64,000 bases of DNA. Origin: Levilactobacillus hammesii DSM 16381. GTDB lineage: Bacteria > Bacillota > Bacilli > Lactobacillales > Lactobacillaceae. The translations under genes were made by a program, and so were the position numbers. The stretch spans positions 56,083 through 120,082 of the forward strand of contig NZ_AZFS01000061.1 of NCBI RefSeq assembly GCF_001434395.1. Reading direction: 5' to 3'. The notes under the pieces are model-generated. The model was not told the DNA's origin and searched no databases. It worked only from the letters and a program-made list of their open reading frames with translations. Of the stretch, positions 51,087 to 58,942 are shown piece after piece; within the stretch, counting starts at the first letter, position 1; the number at the start of each line of letters is the position of its first letter.

Positions 51087-52088
51087 CTAGTCGCTGACTT
51101 TAACAACAGCCTTGCTGACGCCTTCAACTTTACCGTTCAAGACATCTTCAACTTGTTCCAAACTGACCTCATGGCTGATCAGGGATTCGACATCCAATTG
51201 ACCACTAGCCAACAAGGCAATGGCGTCTTCAAAGGCGTAGGGGTTGATGAAGGCCCCTTGGATCTTCAATTGCTTTTGGTAAACTTCGTAGGTGTTCATG
51301 GAGAAGGTTTGATCTGGCTTACCCACACCAAACATCAAGACCTGAGCCCCCTTCTTGGTGGCTTCAACGGCCTGTTCCTGCGTTTGTGGTAACCCAACAG
51401 CTTCAATCACAACGTCGTAGTCGGCAGGAATGCTTTCCCGCTTCGTGTTATAGGTGTTCGTCACGCCAAATTTTTCCTTGTTGAACGCTAACTTCTTATC
51501 GTTCAGACCGGCGAGATCCACTTGGTGAACCCCATAAGCCTGTAGTAACTGCACGAAGATTTGGCCCATGAAGCCATCACCGATGACCAGCGCTTTTTGA
51601 TAGGGCGTCAGGTCCAATAATTTTACCCCGTGGACGGCGCAGGAGATGGGTTCGGTCGTCGCAGCGGCCTTTAGTGAGACGTTGTCTGGCAGTGGATAAA
51701 CCACGGATGCGGGTGCCGTGAAGCTCTGTTCCAAGCCCCCGTCACGCGTCACCCCAACGGCGGACAGGTTATCACACAATTCTGGCCGATCCGTCCGGCA
51801 GTAGTCACATTCGCCACAGTAAATGTTAGGGTCAACCGTCACGTGATCGCCCACCTTGACGTTTGTCACGTTACGGCCAATGGCAGCCACGGTCCCGGAG
51901 TTTTCATGACCTAAGACAATGGGTGGCACGGCATCGGCTGAACCGGGTAGGCCGGCATACAGCGCCCGGTCGGTCCCACAGATACCCGCGTAGGCCGTGT
52001 TGACTAGGACCTCATCGGGTTTAACCTCTGGGGTTGGTAAATCTTGAATTTCCATCTTCTTGGTACCGGTTAAGACTAAAGCTTTCAT
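51087..52088 (-). CDS. Zinc-dependent medium-chain dehydrogenase, module copy 2
   Basis: 333 residues. Same ligands as copy 1: GICGTD, GHENSG, CGECDYCRTDRPELC and GDGFMGQ. Copy 1 LEPISC reads TEPISC here and the C-terminal Gln is lost; otherwise highly similar. GAGGGAG precedes the ATG. Retention of all metal ligands suggests both enzymes are active. Confidence 0.9.
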   Translation of the reverse strand: MKALVLTGTKKMEIQDLPTPEVKPDEVLVNTAYAGICGTDRALYAGLPGSADAVPPIVLGHENSGTVAAIGRNVTNVKVGDHVTVDPNIYCGECDYCRTDRPELCDNLSAVGVTRDGGLEQSFTAPASVVYPLPDNVSLKAAATTEPISCAVHGVKLLDLTPYQKALVIGDGFMGQIFVQLLQAYGVHQVDLAGLNDKKLAFNKEKFGVTNTYNTKRESIPADYDVVIEAVGLPQTQEQAVEATKKGAQVLMFGVGKPDQTFSMNTYEVYQKQLKIQGAFINPYAFEDAIALLASGQLDVESLISHEVSLEQVEDVLNGKVEGVSKAVVKVSD

Positions 52089-52106
52089 AAGTTGTTTCTC
52101 CCTCTC

Positions 52107-52982
52107 TTACTTGTTATATTCTTTGAGTGCTAAGGCAAAATCACCTAGAGTTGCTGACCCATTCTCTTTGACTGAAGGCATGACGATGTAATCTTCAATA
52201 TTGCCGACGTCAACGTAACCATTGAGCAGCTTGGCAAACTCGGCACGGACCTTGACCAGGAAGGCCTCACTGACGACCCCGCCACCGAAGACGATCTTAT
52301 CGGGACGCAACATCAGCGTTTCCTGAAGCGCGGCCTGAGCCACGTAATACGCCATGATGTCCCAGACATGATCCGTCATCGGCACTTCATGACCGTGTTT
52401 GCCCAGACGTGCCTCAAACGTGGGACCACTGACAAGCCCTTCTAAACAATCGCCGTGGAAGGGACAGATGCCCTTGAAGTCCAGGTCATCGGGATGCCGC
52501 TTCAACCGGACGTGGCCCATCTCGGGGTGGCCCATGGTGCCGACAAATTTACCATCCACGATGGCGCCAGCCCCCACTCCAGTGCCAATTGTGAAGTAAA
52601 CCAGCGAGTTGATTTTTTCATTGAACAACGTGGACACCACGTATTCCCCGTAGGCCGAGCCATTCACGTCGGTCGTCCAGGCCATGGGCACGTCTAGCTC
52701 CTGCTTCAGCCGGCCCAGAAAATCGGTATTGGACCAGTGTGGCTTGGGCGTGTCCGTCACGTATCCGTACTTGGGCGCGTTTCGCCGGAGTTCGATCGGC
52801 CCAAATGAGGAGATCCCAATGGCTTTCAAATCTGGATACTGTTTAAAGTAAGCAATACATTGACTTAACGTTTCTTCTGGTGTGGTAGTCGGAATGATAA
52901 CCCGATTATCCGTTCGATAATCTTCGTTACCGATTGCACAAACAAACTTAGTTCCACCAGCTTCAATACTTCCGAGTTGCAT
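52107..52982 (-). CDS. ROK-family fructokinase-like kinase, module copy 2
   Basis: 291 residues from MQLGSIEAGGTKFVCA, with GGAGG eight bases upstream. All ROK motifs (IGTGVGAG; zinc site GHVRLKRHP and CPFHGDCLEG) are kept. First gene of the second module, with its own cre-like site (53065-53078) and weakened LacI-type dyad upstream. Confidence 0.9.
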   Translation of the reverse strand: MQLGSIEAGGTKFVCAIGNEDYRTDNRVIIPTTTPEETLSQCIAYFKQYPDLKAIGISSFGPIELRRNAPKYGYVTDTPKPHWSNTDFLGRLKQELDVPMAWTTDVNGSAYGEYVVSTLFNEKINSLVYFTIGTGVGAGAIVDGKFVGTMGHPEMGHVRLKRHPDDLDFKGICPFHGDCLEGLVSGPTFEARLGKHGHEVPMTDHVWDIMAYYVAQAALQETLMLRPDKIVFGGGVVSEAFLVKVRAEFAKLLNGYVDVGNIEDYIVMPSVKENGSATLGDFALALKEYNK

Positions 52983-53064
52983 AGTTGCTACCTCCATGTG
53001 TGACCGTGGGGTCGTGACCCACGGCGCGTTATGACTAGGTGATGAATGACCCGTACAGTCATTT

Positions 53065-53078
53065 TTAAATCGGTTTCA
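53065..53078 (-). promoter_or_regulatory. cre-like site of module copy 2
   Basis: On the minus strand TGAAACCGATTTAA, next to TATACT as in copy 1. The centre differs (ACCGAT versus AGCGCT), so control may be weaker. The decayed dyad at 53161-53178 lies further upstream. Confidence 0.55.
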
Positions 53079-53257
53079 GTATAGCATCGCAATCCTTGAT
53101 TTTAAGGGCTTTTTTAGCGTGGTCATTTTCAGAAAAGGCCGCTAAATCAAGGTATAAATGAAATGCAATCGATTCCGTTTTTTAGTGAAATAGGTCACTT
53201 ATGGGCGTATTTATTGCCTTGTGTGAAACCTTTTACCTATTTTTTTCAAACGAGGAG

Positions 53258-53286
53258 TTGCCACTTTTTCCAATCCGTGCTAAGCT
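53258..53286 (+). promoter_or_regulatory. Promoter of the guanidine riboswitch transcript
   Basis: TTGCCA, 17 bases, TAAGCT, about 30 bases before the riboswitch core. Confidence 0.65.
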
Positions 53287-53314
53287 AGCACTACCGAATC
53301 AATCGCATATTCTG

Positions 53315-53405
53315 TTCTCTAGGGTTCCGCTGTTTCGACAGGGCTGGTCCGAGAGGGAACCTACGGGTGGACCCGTAGACACGGAAGGAAAAAAGCCTGG
53401 GAGAT
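53315..53405 (+). ncRNA. Guanidine-I (ykkC) riboswitch
   Basis: Core sequences match the ykkC/guanidine-I class: CTAGGGTTCCG, GGCTGGTCCGAGAGGGAACC, then ACGGGTGGACCCGT, ACACGGAAGGA and AAAAGCCTGGGAG. It is followed directly by a terminator whose 5' arm overlaps the 3' end of the aptamer. Guanidinium binding would stop terminator formation and switch on the two SMR genes. Confidence 0.93.
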
Positions 53406-53440
53406 GTTGTCATGACGACAACATTTCTCAGGCTTTTTTT
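53391..53440 (+). terminator. Expression-platform terminator of the guanidine riboswitch
   Basis: AAAGCCTG-GA-ATGTTGTC...GACAACAT-TCTCAGGCTTT followed by T7, ending 20 bases before the first SMR start. Confidence 0.9.
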
Positions 53441-53460
53441 GGCACTTATAGGAGGAATTA

Positions 53461-53790
53461 ATGATGTTAAAACACTGGTTACGCGTGGTTTATGGCGCTT
53501 TTTTTGAAGTTGGCTGGGTGGTCGGTTTTAAGCACGCCTCGACCATTTGGGAATGGGGGCTGACCGCCCTCGCCGTCTATCTGAGCTTTTATTTCTTGAT
53601 CAAGGCGGGGGAAGTCCTGCCGGCCGGAACGGCCTACGCCGTCTTCGTGGGGCTCGGCACCCTCGGAACGACTGTGGTGGGCATTCTGGCATTTGGCGAA
53701 CCCGTCAGTCTCGCTAAGGTCGCCCTGATTGGCCTTCTGCTCATCGGCATTGGCGGCCTGCAGACCGTCACCACGAAGGAGGGCAACTAA
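53461..53790 (+). CDS. SMR-family guanidinium exporter subunit 1
   Basis: 109 residues, four membrane segments. The membrane-embedded Glu is in FFEVGWVVGFKHA, and the SMR signature GTAYAVFVGLGTLGT follows. AGGAGG lies before two ATGs (53461 and 53464). Under a guanidine-I riboswitch, together with a second unlike SMR gene, this is a YkkC/YkkD-type heterodimer; such guanidine-controlled SMR proteins (Gdx) exchange guanidinium for protons. Confidence 0.9.
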   Translation: MMLKHWLRVVYGAFFEVGWVVGFKHASTIWEWGLTALAVYLSFYFLIKAGEVLPAGTAYAVFVGLGTLGTTVVGILAFGEPVSLAKVALIGLLLIGIGGLQTVTTKEGN

Positions 53791-53791
53791 A

Positions 53792-54106
53792 ATGGCTTGG
53801 CTTTATCTCATCATTGCCGGTCTCTGTGAGATGCTCGGCGTGACTTTTATGAACTGGGCGATTCACCGCCGGACCTGGCCCTTGTGGACTGCAATGATCG
53901 TCGGGTACGGACTGAGCTTTGGCTTCCTCGACCTCGCCCTGCAGACACTGCCCATGGGCACCGCCTATGCCGTGTGGACCGGGATCGGTGCCGCCGGTGG
54001 CGTGCTCACGGGAATGCTCTTCTTCGGCGAATCCAAAAATTGGCGCAAACTGCTGTGGGTGGGCGTTATTCTAGTTGCCGTCATGGGATTGAAGATCATC
54101 AGTTAG
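53792..54106 (+). CDS. SMR-family guanidinium exporter subunit 2
   Basis: 104 residues, four membrane segments. Key Glu in LCEMLGVTFMNWA, signature GTAYAVWTGIGAAGG. The start is the ATG after GGAGGG, one base past the previous stop; a longer frame reading back into subunit 1 is rejected. Its last 36 bases overlap the 3' end of the convergent GNAT gene. Confidence 0.9.
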   Translation: MAWLYLIIAGLCEMLGVTFMNWAIHRRTWPLWTAMIVGYGLSFGFLDLALQTLPMGTAYAVWTGIGAAGGVLTGMLFFGESKNWRKLLWVGVILVAVMGLKIIS

Positions 54107-54589
54107 TGGCAAGACCAGGTTGTACCAGGTCTCACCGGCATGCGCGGAGGCCGAGACGCCTTCGTTAATGTACCCGTGACTTTCATAGAAAGGCACGAGC
54201 CGTTTCAAACACGTCAACGTGATGGCTTGCCGCTGTTGCATTTGAGCCACCTGCGCCAGGGCCGTCAGCAGTTTTCCCGCGATGCCGGCCCCGCGATGAT
54301 CGGGACTGACCGCTAGACTAAGTACCGTCTGATAGGCATCGCCTGCCGTATTAGGCGTCGTCTTTTCAAACAGCGCATCGGTCAGGTAACGCTGGTCAAA
54401 GGCGGGTCCGACAATGTACCCGACCACGGTCGCTCCCTGCTTGGCCACTAGAAAGGTGTCCGGAATCTGCCGAATACGCTCCGCCATGCTGGCATCGGTG
54501 GCGGCTTCATCTGCTGAAAAGCCAGCATTTTCGATGGTCATGATCGCGGTTAGGTCCTGAGGTTGTGCTGAATTAATGGTGATTGTCAT
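54071..54589 (-). CDS. GNAT-family N-acetyltransferase
   Basis: 172 residues. Acetyl-CoA loop VSPDHRGAGIAGKLL (about 98-112), and C-terminal YESHGYINEG. Resembles arylalkylamine-type GNATs. AGGAGG lies eleven bases before the ATG. Tail-to-tail overlap of 36 bases with the second SMR gene, so the transcripts overlap. Substrate unknown. Confidence 0.87.
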   Translation of the reverse strand: MTITINSAQPQDLTAIMTIENAGFSADEAATDASMAERIRQIPDTFLVAKQGATVVGYIVGPAFDQRYLTDALFEKTTPNTAGDAYQTVLSLAVSPDHRGAGIAGKLLTALAQVAQMQQRQAITLTCLKRLVPFYESHGYINEGVSASAHAGETWYNLVLPLTDDLQSHDGN

Positions 54590-54703
54590 GTTAAAAAAAG
54601 CCTCCTGAATGGTAGTTAGGCTTAGTATAGGCTCGTGCTGAGGCAGAAGTACAGCCCCGTTTTCCCAAGGTCACCCTCTTATACTAGTTAGTCACCGTCA
54701 AAC

Positions 54704-54747
54704 AAAAATACGCATCACAATCCACCAATGATTGTGATGCGTATTTT
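54704..54747. terminator. Terminator of the GH65 operon
   Basis: A 17-bp stem (AAAATACGCATCACAAT and complement) with T-rich flanks on both strands. Confidence 0.9.
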
Positions 54748-54780
54748 CTTCTATAACCTAGCTAGTCTCAAATCCCCCAA

Positions 54781-56985
54781 CTAGCTAACCTTCACTAAAG
54801 AAATCAATTCACCGTTCACACTGACGCCGTACGTTGGAATGGGACCACTGATGACGGTCACGTCCAAATTGTCCGCCGTCAGGTCAATTTCCAGGACACT
54901 CTCCGCAATCTTCATCCGGTACGTCAAGCGGTCCAGCTCTGCTGGCAAGTGATTGGCAAAGTGAACCACCTCATCCTGGACGTAGAAGCCCGAGAAGCCA
55001 GCGACCAATGCCAACCAACTGCCCCCGAGGTTTGCCAAATGGAGTCCATCGGCCGTATTCTTCTGCAAGTCGACCAGGTCCATCCGCGCCGTATCCATGA
55101 AGTAGCGGTAGGCCTTCTCCGGATCACCCATCCGAGCTGCTAGAATGCTAAAGATTGACCGCGACAGGGAAGAGTCATGGGTCGTCACACCTTCATAGTA
55201 GCGATACTCGCGCTTCAACTGATCCACCGACAGATCCTCTGGGAAGAGGTAGTCCGCCAACAGCGTGTCGGCCTGCTTGGCCACCTGATAACGGTAGATC
55301 GTTAAGGGGTGGTAGTGCAGCAGCAGCGGGAAGTTCTCCGGGGTCGACTTTTCCGCTGGCCAGCGCGGCTTATCCAGGAAGCTATCGTCCTGTTCGTTGA
55401 TTTCCAATTCATTGCTATATGGCAGGTACACGTGATCCGCCAGATTCTGGTAAACATCCAAATCAGACTCACTCAAGCCGAACTTCGACAGGAGTTGTGG
55501 TGAACGCTTCATCATCTGATGGGCCAGTTCCACCACTAAGCCAAAGTTATGCTTGGCTAACCGATTGGTGTAGTAATTATTGTTGACCAATGCCGTGTAT
55601 TCATCAGGTCCCGTAACCGTGTGAAATTCGAACCGGCAGTCGGTGCCGACCTGCCGCCAGGACCCAAAGTTCTCCCAGAAACGCGCCGTCTCCAGCACCA
55701 TCTCAAATCCACATTGAATAATAAAGTCCAAGTCGCGGGTAATCTCGAAGTACTTGCCGACCGCGTAAGCAATGTCCGCGTCAATGTGATATTGTGCCGT
55801 ACCGGCTGGGAAATAGGCCGAGGCTTCTTCACCGTTGATCGTCCGCCAAGCAAACAGCGCGCCTTGATCAACGCCCAGTGCCCGCGCCCGTTCCCGTGCC
55901 TTGGGCAACGTTTGATAGCGGTACAGTAATAACTGCCGGGCCATCTGTTGATTGGTATACGTGAAGTATGGCAGCATATACATTTCGGTATCCCAGAAGT
56001 AGTGCCCTTCGTAGCCAGACCCACTGAGGCCCTTCGCTGCGATGTTGGTGCGTCCATCACGCCCCGCCGCCTGATTCAGCTGGAAGATGTTGTAGTGAAT
56101 GGCCAGGTCTAGGTCATCATTGCCATCGACGCTGACTTCACTGCGATTCCAAACCCCTTGCCAAAAGTCGCGACTGTCATCCACCAAGGCCGCAATGGAG
56201 CTTGCCATAAACATGGCAGCCGGATCAATCGTATTGTGCTTGCCGACCTCACCCACGTACGCTTCATAATCCAGCGTATGGGCTTGCTCATCGCTCAGAT
56301 CCACTGGTTGTTGTAGCAGTTGGCCATGCGCCACCAGGATTCCTAAATACATGGTTACGGCCTGCTTCGTCACCCGGGTCTTCACGTGATACCGTTGCAG
56401 GTCCTGCGTCACAAATTCCGTTTCACAGATGGGCAGTCCCGCCATCCGCGTCTTGCGTGGATCGGCCGAAGGAATGGCCTCAGCTTCCGCGGGAACGGCG
56501 ATAGACTTACTTACCAGCAACCCCTTCGCATAGTTAGCGGCGGTAAAGGTATAGCTAATCCCCCAAAGGCTAGTCTGTCCCTGACCCATGACGGACGTCA
56601 CCGCCATCGTCACCGTTTCTCCCTGATCCGTACTAATGACGTACTTTTCCTTCAGGGTTCCACTGCCAAGATCGAGATCGACGGCCGTCCGCTTACTGTG
56701 TGTGAACTGGTGACCATTACTGGTTGAAACGTGGACGTGACGTAGATCTGGTAAATTCAGAATGGTCTGGTGCTTCTGTGCGTAACCGATCCCCGCTTCG
56801 CCATAGGTAATGGGGGCGGTTTCATAGAAGCCGTTAATCAGTGTCCCCGTAATGGGGTTGCCGCTGATGGGGTCATTTGCCCGCACGCCGAAGTGCCCAT
56901 TGCCTAGTGAGAACACCGTTTCCAAGTATTCCGGTTGTTCATCCGAAACATCGCGTAAAGTTAAATGATAGTCGCGTAAAGTCAC
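54781..56985 (-). CDS. GH65 glycoside phosphorylase
   Basis: 734 residues from a GTG with GGGGGAG upstream; an ATG five codons earlier contains that site. Order: N-terminal beta-sandwich (about 1-260), linker, (alpha/alpha)6 catalytic barrel (about 320-680) and a C-terminal beta-sheet cap. The general acid is Glu462 in GPDEY. The HDSSLS loop that binds phosphate marks a phosphorylase rather than a trehalase. It splits an alpha-disaccharide with phosphate to beta-glucose-1-phosphate plus glucose or another sugar. Whether maltose, kojibiose, nigerose or other is the substrate cannot be decided, and no beta-phosphoglucomutase is adjacent. Confidence 0.9.
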   Translation of the reverse strand: MTLRDYHLTLRDVSDEQPEYLETVFSLGNGHFGVRANDPISGNPITGTLINGFYETAPITYGEAGIGYAQKHQTILNLPDLRHVHVSTSNGHQFTHSKRTAVDLDLGSGTLKEKYVISTDQGETVTMAVTSVMGQGQTSLWGISYTFTAANYAKGLLVSKSIAVPAEAEAIPSADPRKTRMAGLPICETEFVTQDLQRYHVKTRVTKQAVTMYLGILVAHGQLLQQPVDLSDEQAHTLDYEAYVGEVGKHNTIDPAAMFMASSIAALVDDSRDFWQGVWNRSEVSVDGNDDLDLAIHYNIFQLNQAAGRDGRTNIAAKGLSGSGYEGHYFWDTEMYMLPYFTYTNQQMARQLLLYRYQTLPKARERARALGVDQGALFAWRTINGEEASAYFPAGTAQYHIDADIAYAVGKYFEITRDLDFIIQCGFEMVLETARFWENFGSWRQVGTDCRFEFHTVTGPDEYTALVNNNYYTNRLAKHNFGLVVELAHQMMKRSPQLLSKFGLSESDLDVYQNLADHVYLPYSNELEINEQDDSFLDKPRWPAEKSTPENFPLLLHYHPLTIYRYQVAKQADTLLADYLFPEDLSVDQLKREYRYYEGVTTHDSSLSRSIFSILAARMGDPEKAYRYFMDTARMDLVDLQKNTADGLHLANLGGSWLALVAGFSGFYVQDEVVHFANHLPAELDRLTYRMKIAESVLEIDLTADNLDVTVISGPIPTYGVSVNGELISLVKVS

Positions 56986-57012
56986 AATAATCTCCCCCAT
57001 TAATGTTTAGAC

Positions 57013-58065
57013 TCAAATCAATTTTGCTGCCGAACGCAGAGCATCTTGCACGGCTGGCACGTTCCCGGTAAAGTTCAGGAAGGCGTGGCTGATCCCACCA
57101 TAGCGAATGTAATTGGCATCCCCATTTGCGCGACCCGCCTGATCGATAAAGGCCTCACCTTGCAGCCGGAAGGGATCGTACTCCCCAACCAACAGCGTCG
57201 TCTTCTTAAACGTCTGCGGATCTGCCAGCAGCGGTGATAATAACGGTGCCGTCAAATCAACGGGTTGATCCGCCACGTAGTAACCGCTCATGATCTCATC
57301 GAGCTGCTCAAACAACTGGTAGCTTCTGTGTAGAGCATCCCGCTGTTCTGGGACAATGTCAATACTATTATCATCCCACAATTGACCGCCCAAATCAGAC
57401 CCCTGAATCACGGTTGGATAGAACAGTAGATGTGAGTCGATGGTGCAAATCCCCATGGATTGACACAGTTGACTGACGCCCAATGCAATGGAACCACCGG
57501 CAGAATCGCCGCCCACTGAGATGTGATGATAATCTTGCGTCATCGCCGCCACAACCGCTAAGCCATCTAGAATGCCCGCGGGATAGGGTTGTTCTGGTGC
57601 CAAGGCATAGTCAACGTTGTAGACCACGCAATTAGCTTGTTCCGCCACATACTTCAGGGCCAGCAAGACATCTTCCGGTGTTCCGCCATAATAAGCGCCC
57701 CCATGGAAATAAATCAAGGCTTTATCCGCGGTTAGGTGATCCATCCGCGCAATCCGAATCACCCGCACCCGTCGATTCATGGCAACAATCTGCTGCATCT
57801 CAATCTTCATATCAACCGTCGTCAAGTCCTTTTGCCCCGAGGTCTCGGTTCCCTGTCGAAGACTAAACAGATCGGTCGGTAACTGGGGATCTTCTTCAAT
57901 CTCGGCCACGGTCTCCCAAACTAACGGTTCATAAGTGTGGGCCGGGTCCCGTTCCTTGATCCACTTGGTGACGCCGTCAACCGTTTCCGTTGGTTTCATT
58001 TGTGCTAAGCGTTTTAGCTCGTCCGAATACCCCAAGGACTGCTTCGTTGTCGTATCATTCAGCAT
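57013..58065 (-). CDS. Alpha/beta hydrolase of the hormone-sensitive-lipase type
   Basis: 350 residues from the ATG after GAGAGGGG; the longer frame overlaps the upstream gene. Oxyanion motif HGGAYYGG, nucleophile elbow GGDSAGGS, then an Asp near the C-terminus (GEYDPFRLQ) and His in ISHAFLNF. Typical of HSL-family carboxylesterases, with no signal peptide. It sits between another hydrolase and the GH65 phosphorylase in one operon, so it probably removes an acyl group from an imported sugar. Confidence 0.87.
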   Translation of the reverse strand: MLNDTTTKQSLGYSDELKRLAQMKPTETVDGVTKWIKERDPAHTYEPLVWETVAEIEEDPQLPTDLFSLRQGTETSGQKDLTTVDMKIEMQQIVAMNRRVRVIRIARMDHLTADKALIYFHGGAYYGGTPEDVLLALKYVAEQANCVVYNVDYALAPEQPYPAGILDGLAVVAAMTQDYHHISVGGDSAGGSIALGVSQLCQSMGICTIDSHLLFYPTVIQGSDLGGQLWDDNSIDIVPEQRDALHRSYQLFEQLDEIMSGYYVADQPVDLTAPLLSPLLADPQTFKKTTLLVGEYDPFRLQGEAFIDQAGRANGDANYIRYGGISHAFLNFTGNVPAVQDALRSAAKLI

Positions 58066-58087
58066 TTTAATTACCCCTCTCGTTAAA

Positions 58088-58942
58088 CTACTGTTGTCGC
58101 CAAAAGCGATTAAGCTGCCATACCCCGTCGAGCCATTGCAGCTGACGGTCAAACCATCCCGCAACATCCGGTCGGATAAATCGCTCCCCAAAGGCCGGAT
58201 CAGTCGGGTCAAAGCTCTGTGGAAATGCCGTCACGGCGCGGGCTAAACTCAGTCCATGCGGGCCGTGCGGATAGATCAGTGACTGGTTTAAAATTCCCTG
58301 TTGCTGGAGCGCCGTCACATAGCGTCGTGTATTATCGGCGGGAACCAGCTCATCGTCAGCCGTTGTCCAAATAAAGGTCGGCGGATTCTGCGGTGTGACC
58401 AAACGATCGGCCTCGTGATCGGGCCAGTCGCCAGTGATGGTTGCCCGTGCGGCTGTGGTCAGTGGCCACCCTAAACGCAACCCAATGACTGGGTAGCCCA
58501 GGGTCAGCGCGCTGACGCGGAGGGTAGCCGCCGTCACGCCCCGGTTACGCGCCAGTTGCGGCCATAGGTCCGCGTAGAGCGCGGCGAGATGGCCACCGGC
58601 TGAGAAACCAACCAGGAGAATGTGCTCGGGACTGATCGCATAGCGCGCGGCGTGTTGGCGAAATTCCTGAATCACGCCGGCTAACTGATACAGCGCACCC
58701 GGCAGAACCGGTGGCTGTTGGCGCAAGCGATACGCCACAACGGCTACCGCGAACCCCTGTGCCAAATATTGCAGGGCCATTATCTCATTTTCCCGGTCCG
58801 CATAGAATTCATAGCCGCCACCGGGTAGGAGAACCACCAACGGCCGCCGCTGTGGCTTGAAGTCAGCAATGGCGGCCGGTTGGTAGAAGGTTACGGTCAC
58901 CGGATAATCCGATCCCCCGCAAGTAAATTTAAACATTTTCAT
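58088..58942 (-). CDS. Alpha/beta hydrolase, acetyl-esterase-like
   Basis: 284 residues. Oxyanion region LLPGGGYEFYADRENE, nucleophile GFSAGGH, acidic residue in TADDELVP and His in HGPHGLS. Resembles sugar acetyl-esterases (BD-FAE type) used on acetylated oligosaccharides. Starts 14 bases inside the transporter gene with no strong site of its own, so it depends on translational coupling. Cytoplasmic. Confidence 0.87.
   Translation of the reverse strand: MKMFKFTCGGSDYPVTVTFYQPAAIADFKPQRRPLVVLLPGGGYEFYADRENEIMALQYLAQGFAVAVVAYRLRQQPPVLPGALYQLAGVIQEFRQHAARYAISPEHILLVGFSAGGHLAALYADLWPQLARNRGVTAATLRVSALTLGYPVIGLRLGWPLTTAARATITGDWPDHEADRLVTPQNPPTFIWTTADDELVPADNTRRYVTALQQQGILNQSLIYPHGPHGLSLARAVTAFPQSFDPTDPAFGERFIRPDVAGWFDRQLQWLDGVWQLNRFWRQQ

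Noticed and set aside
46382-52982. Duplicated sugar module as a composite transposon
   Set aside because: No transposase, no flanking inverted repeats and no target-site duplication seen; a simple tandem duplication explains the order.
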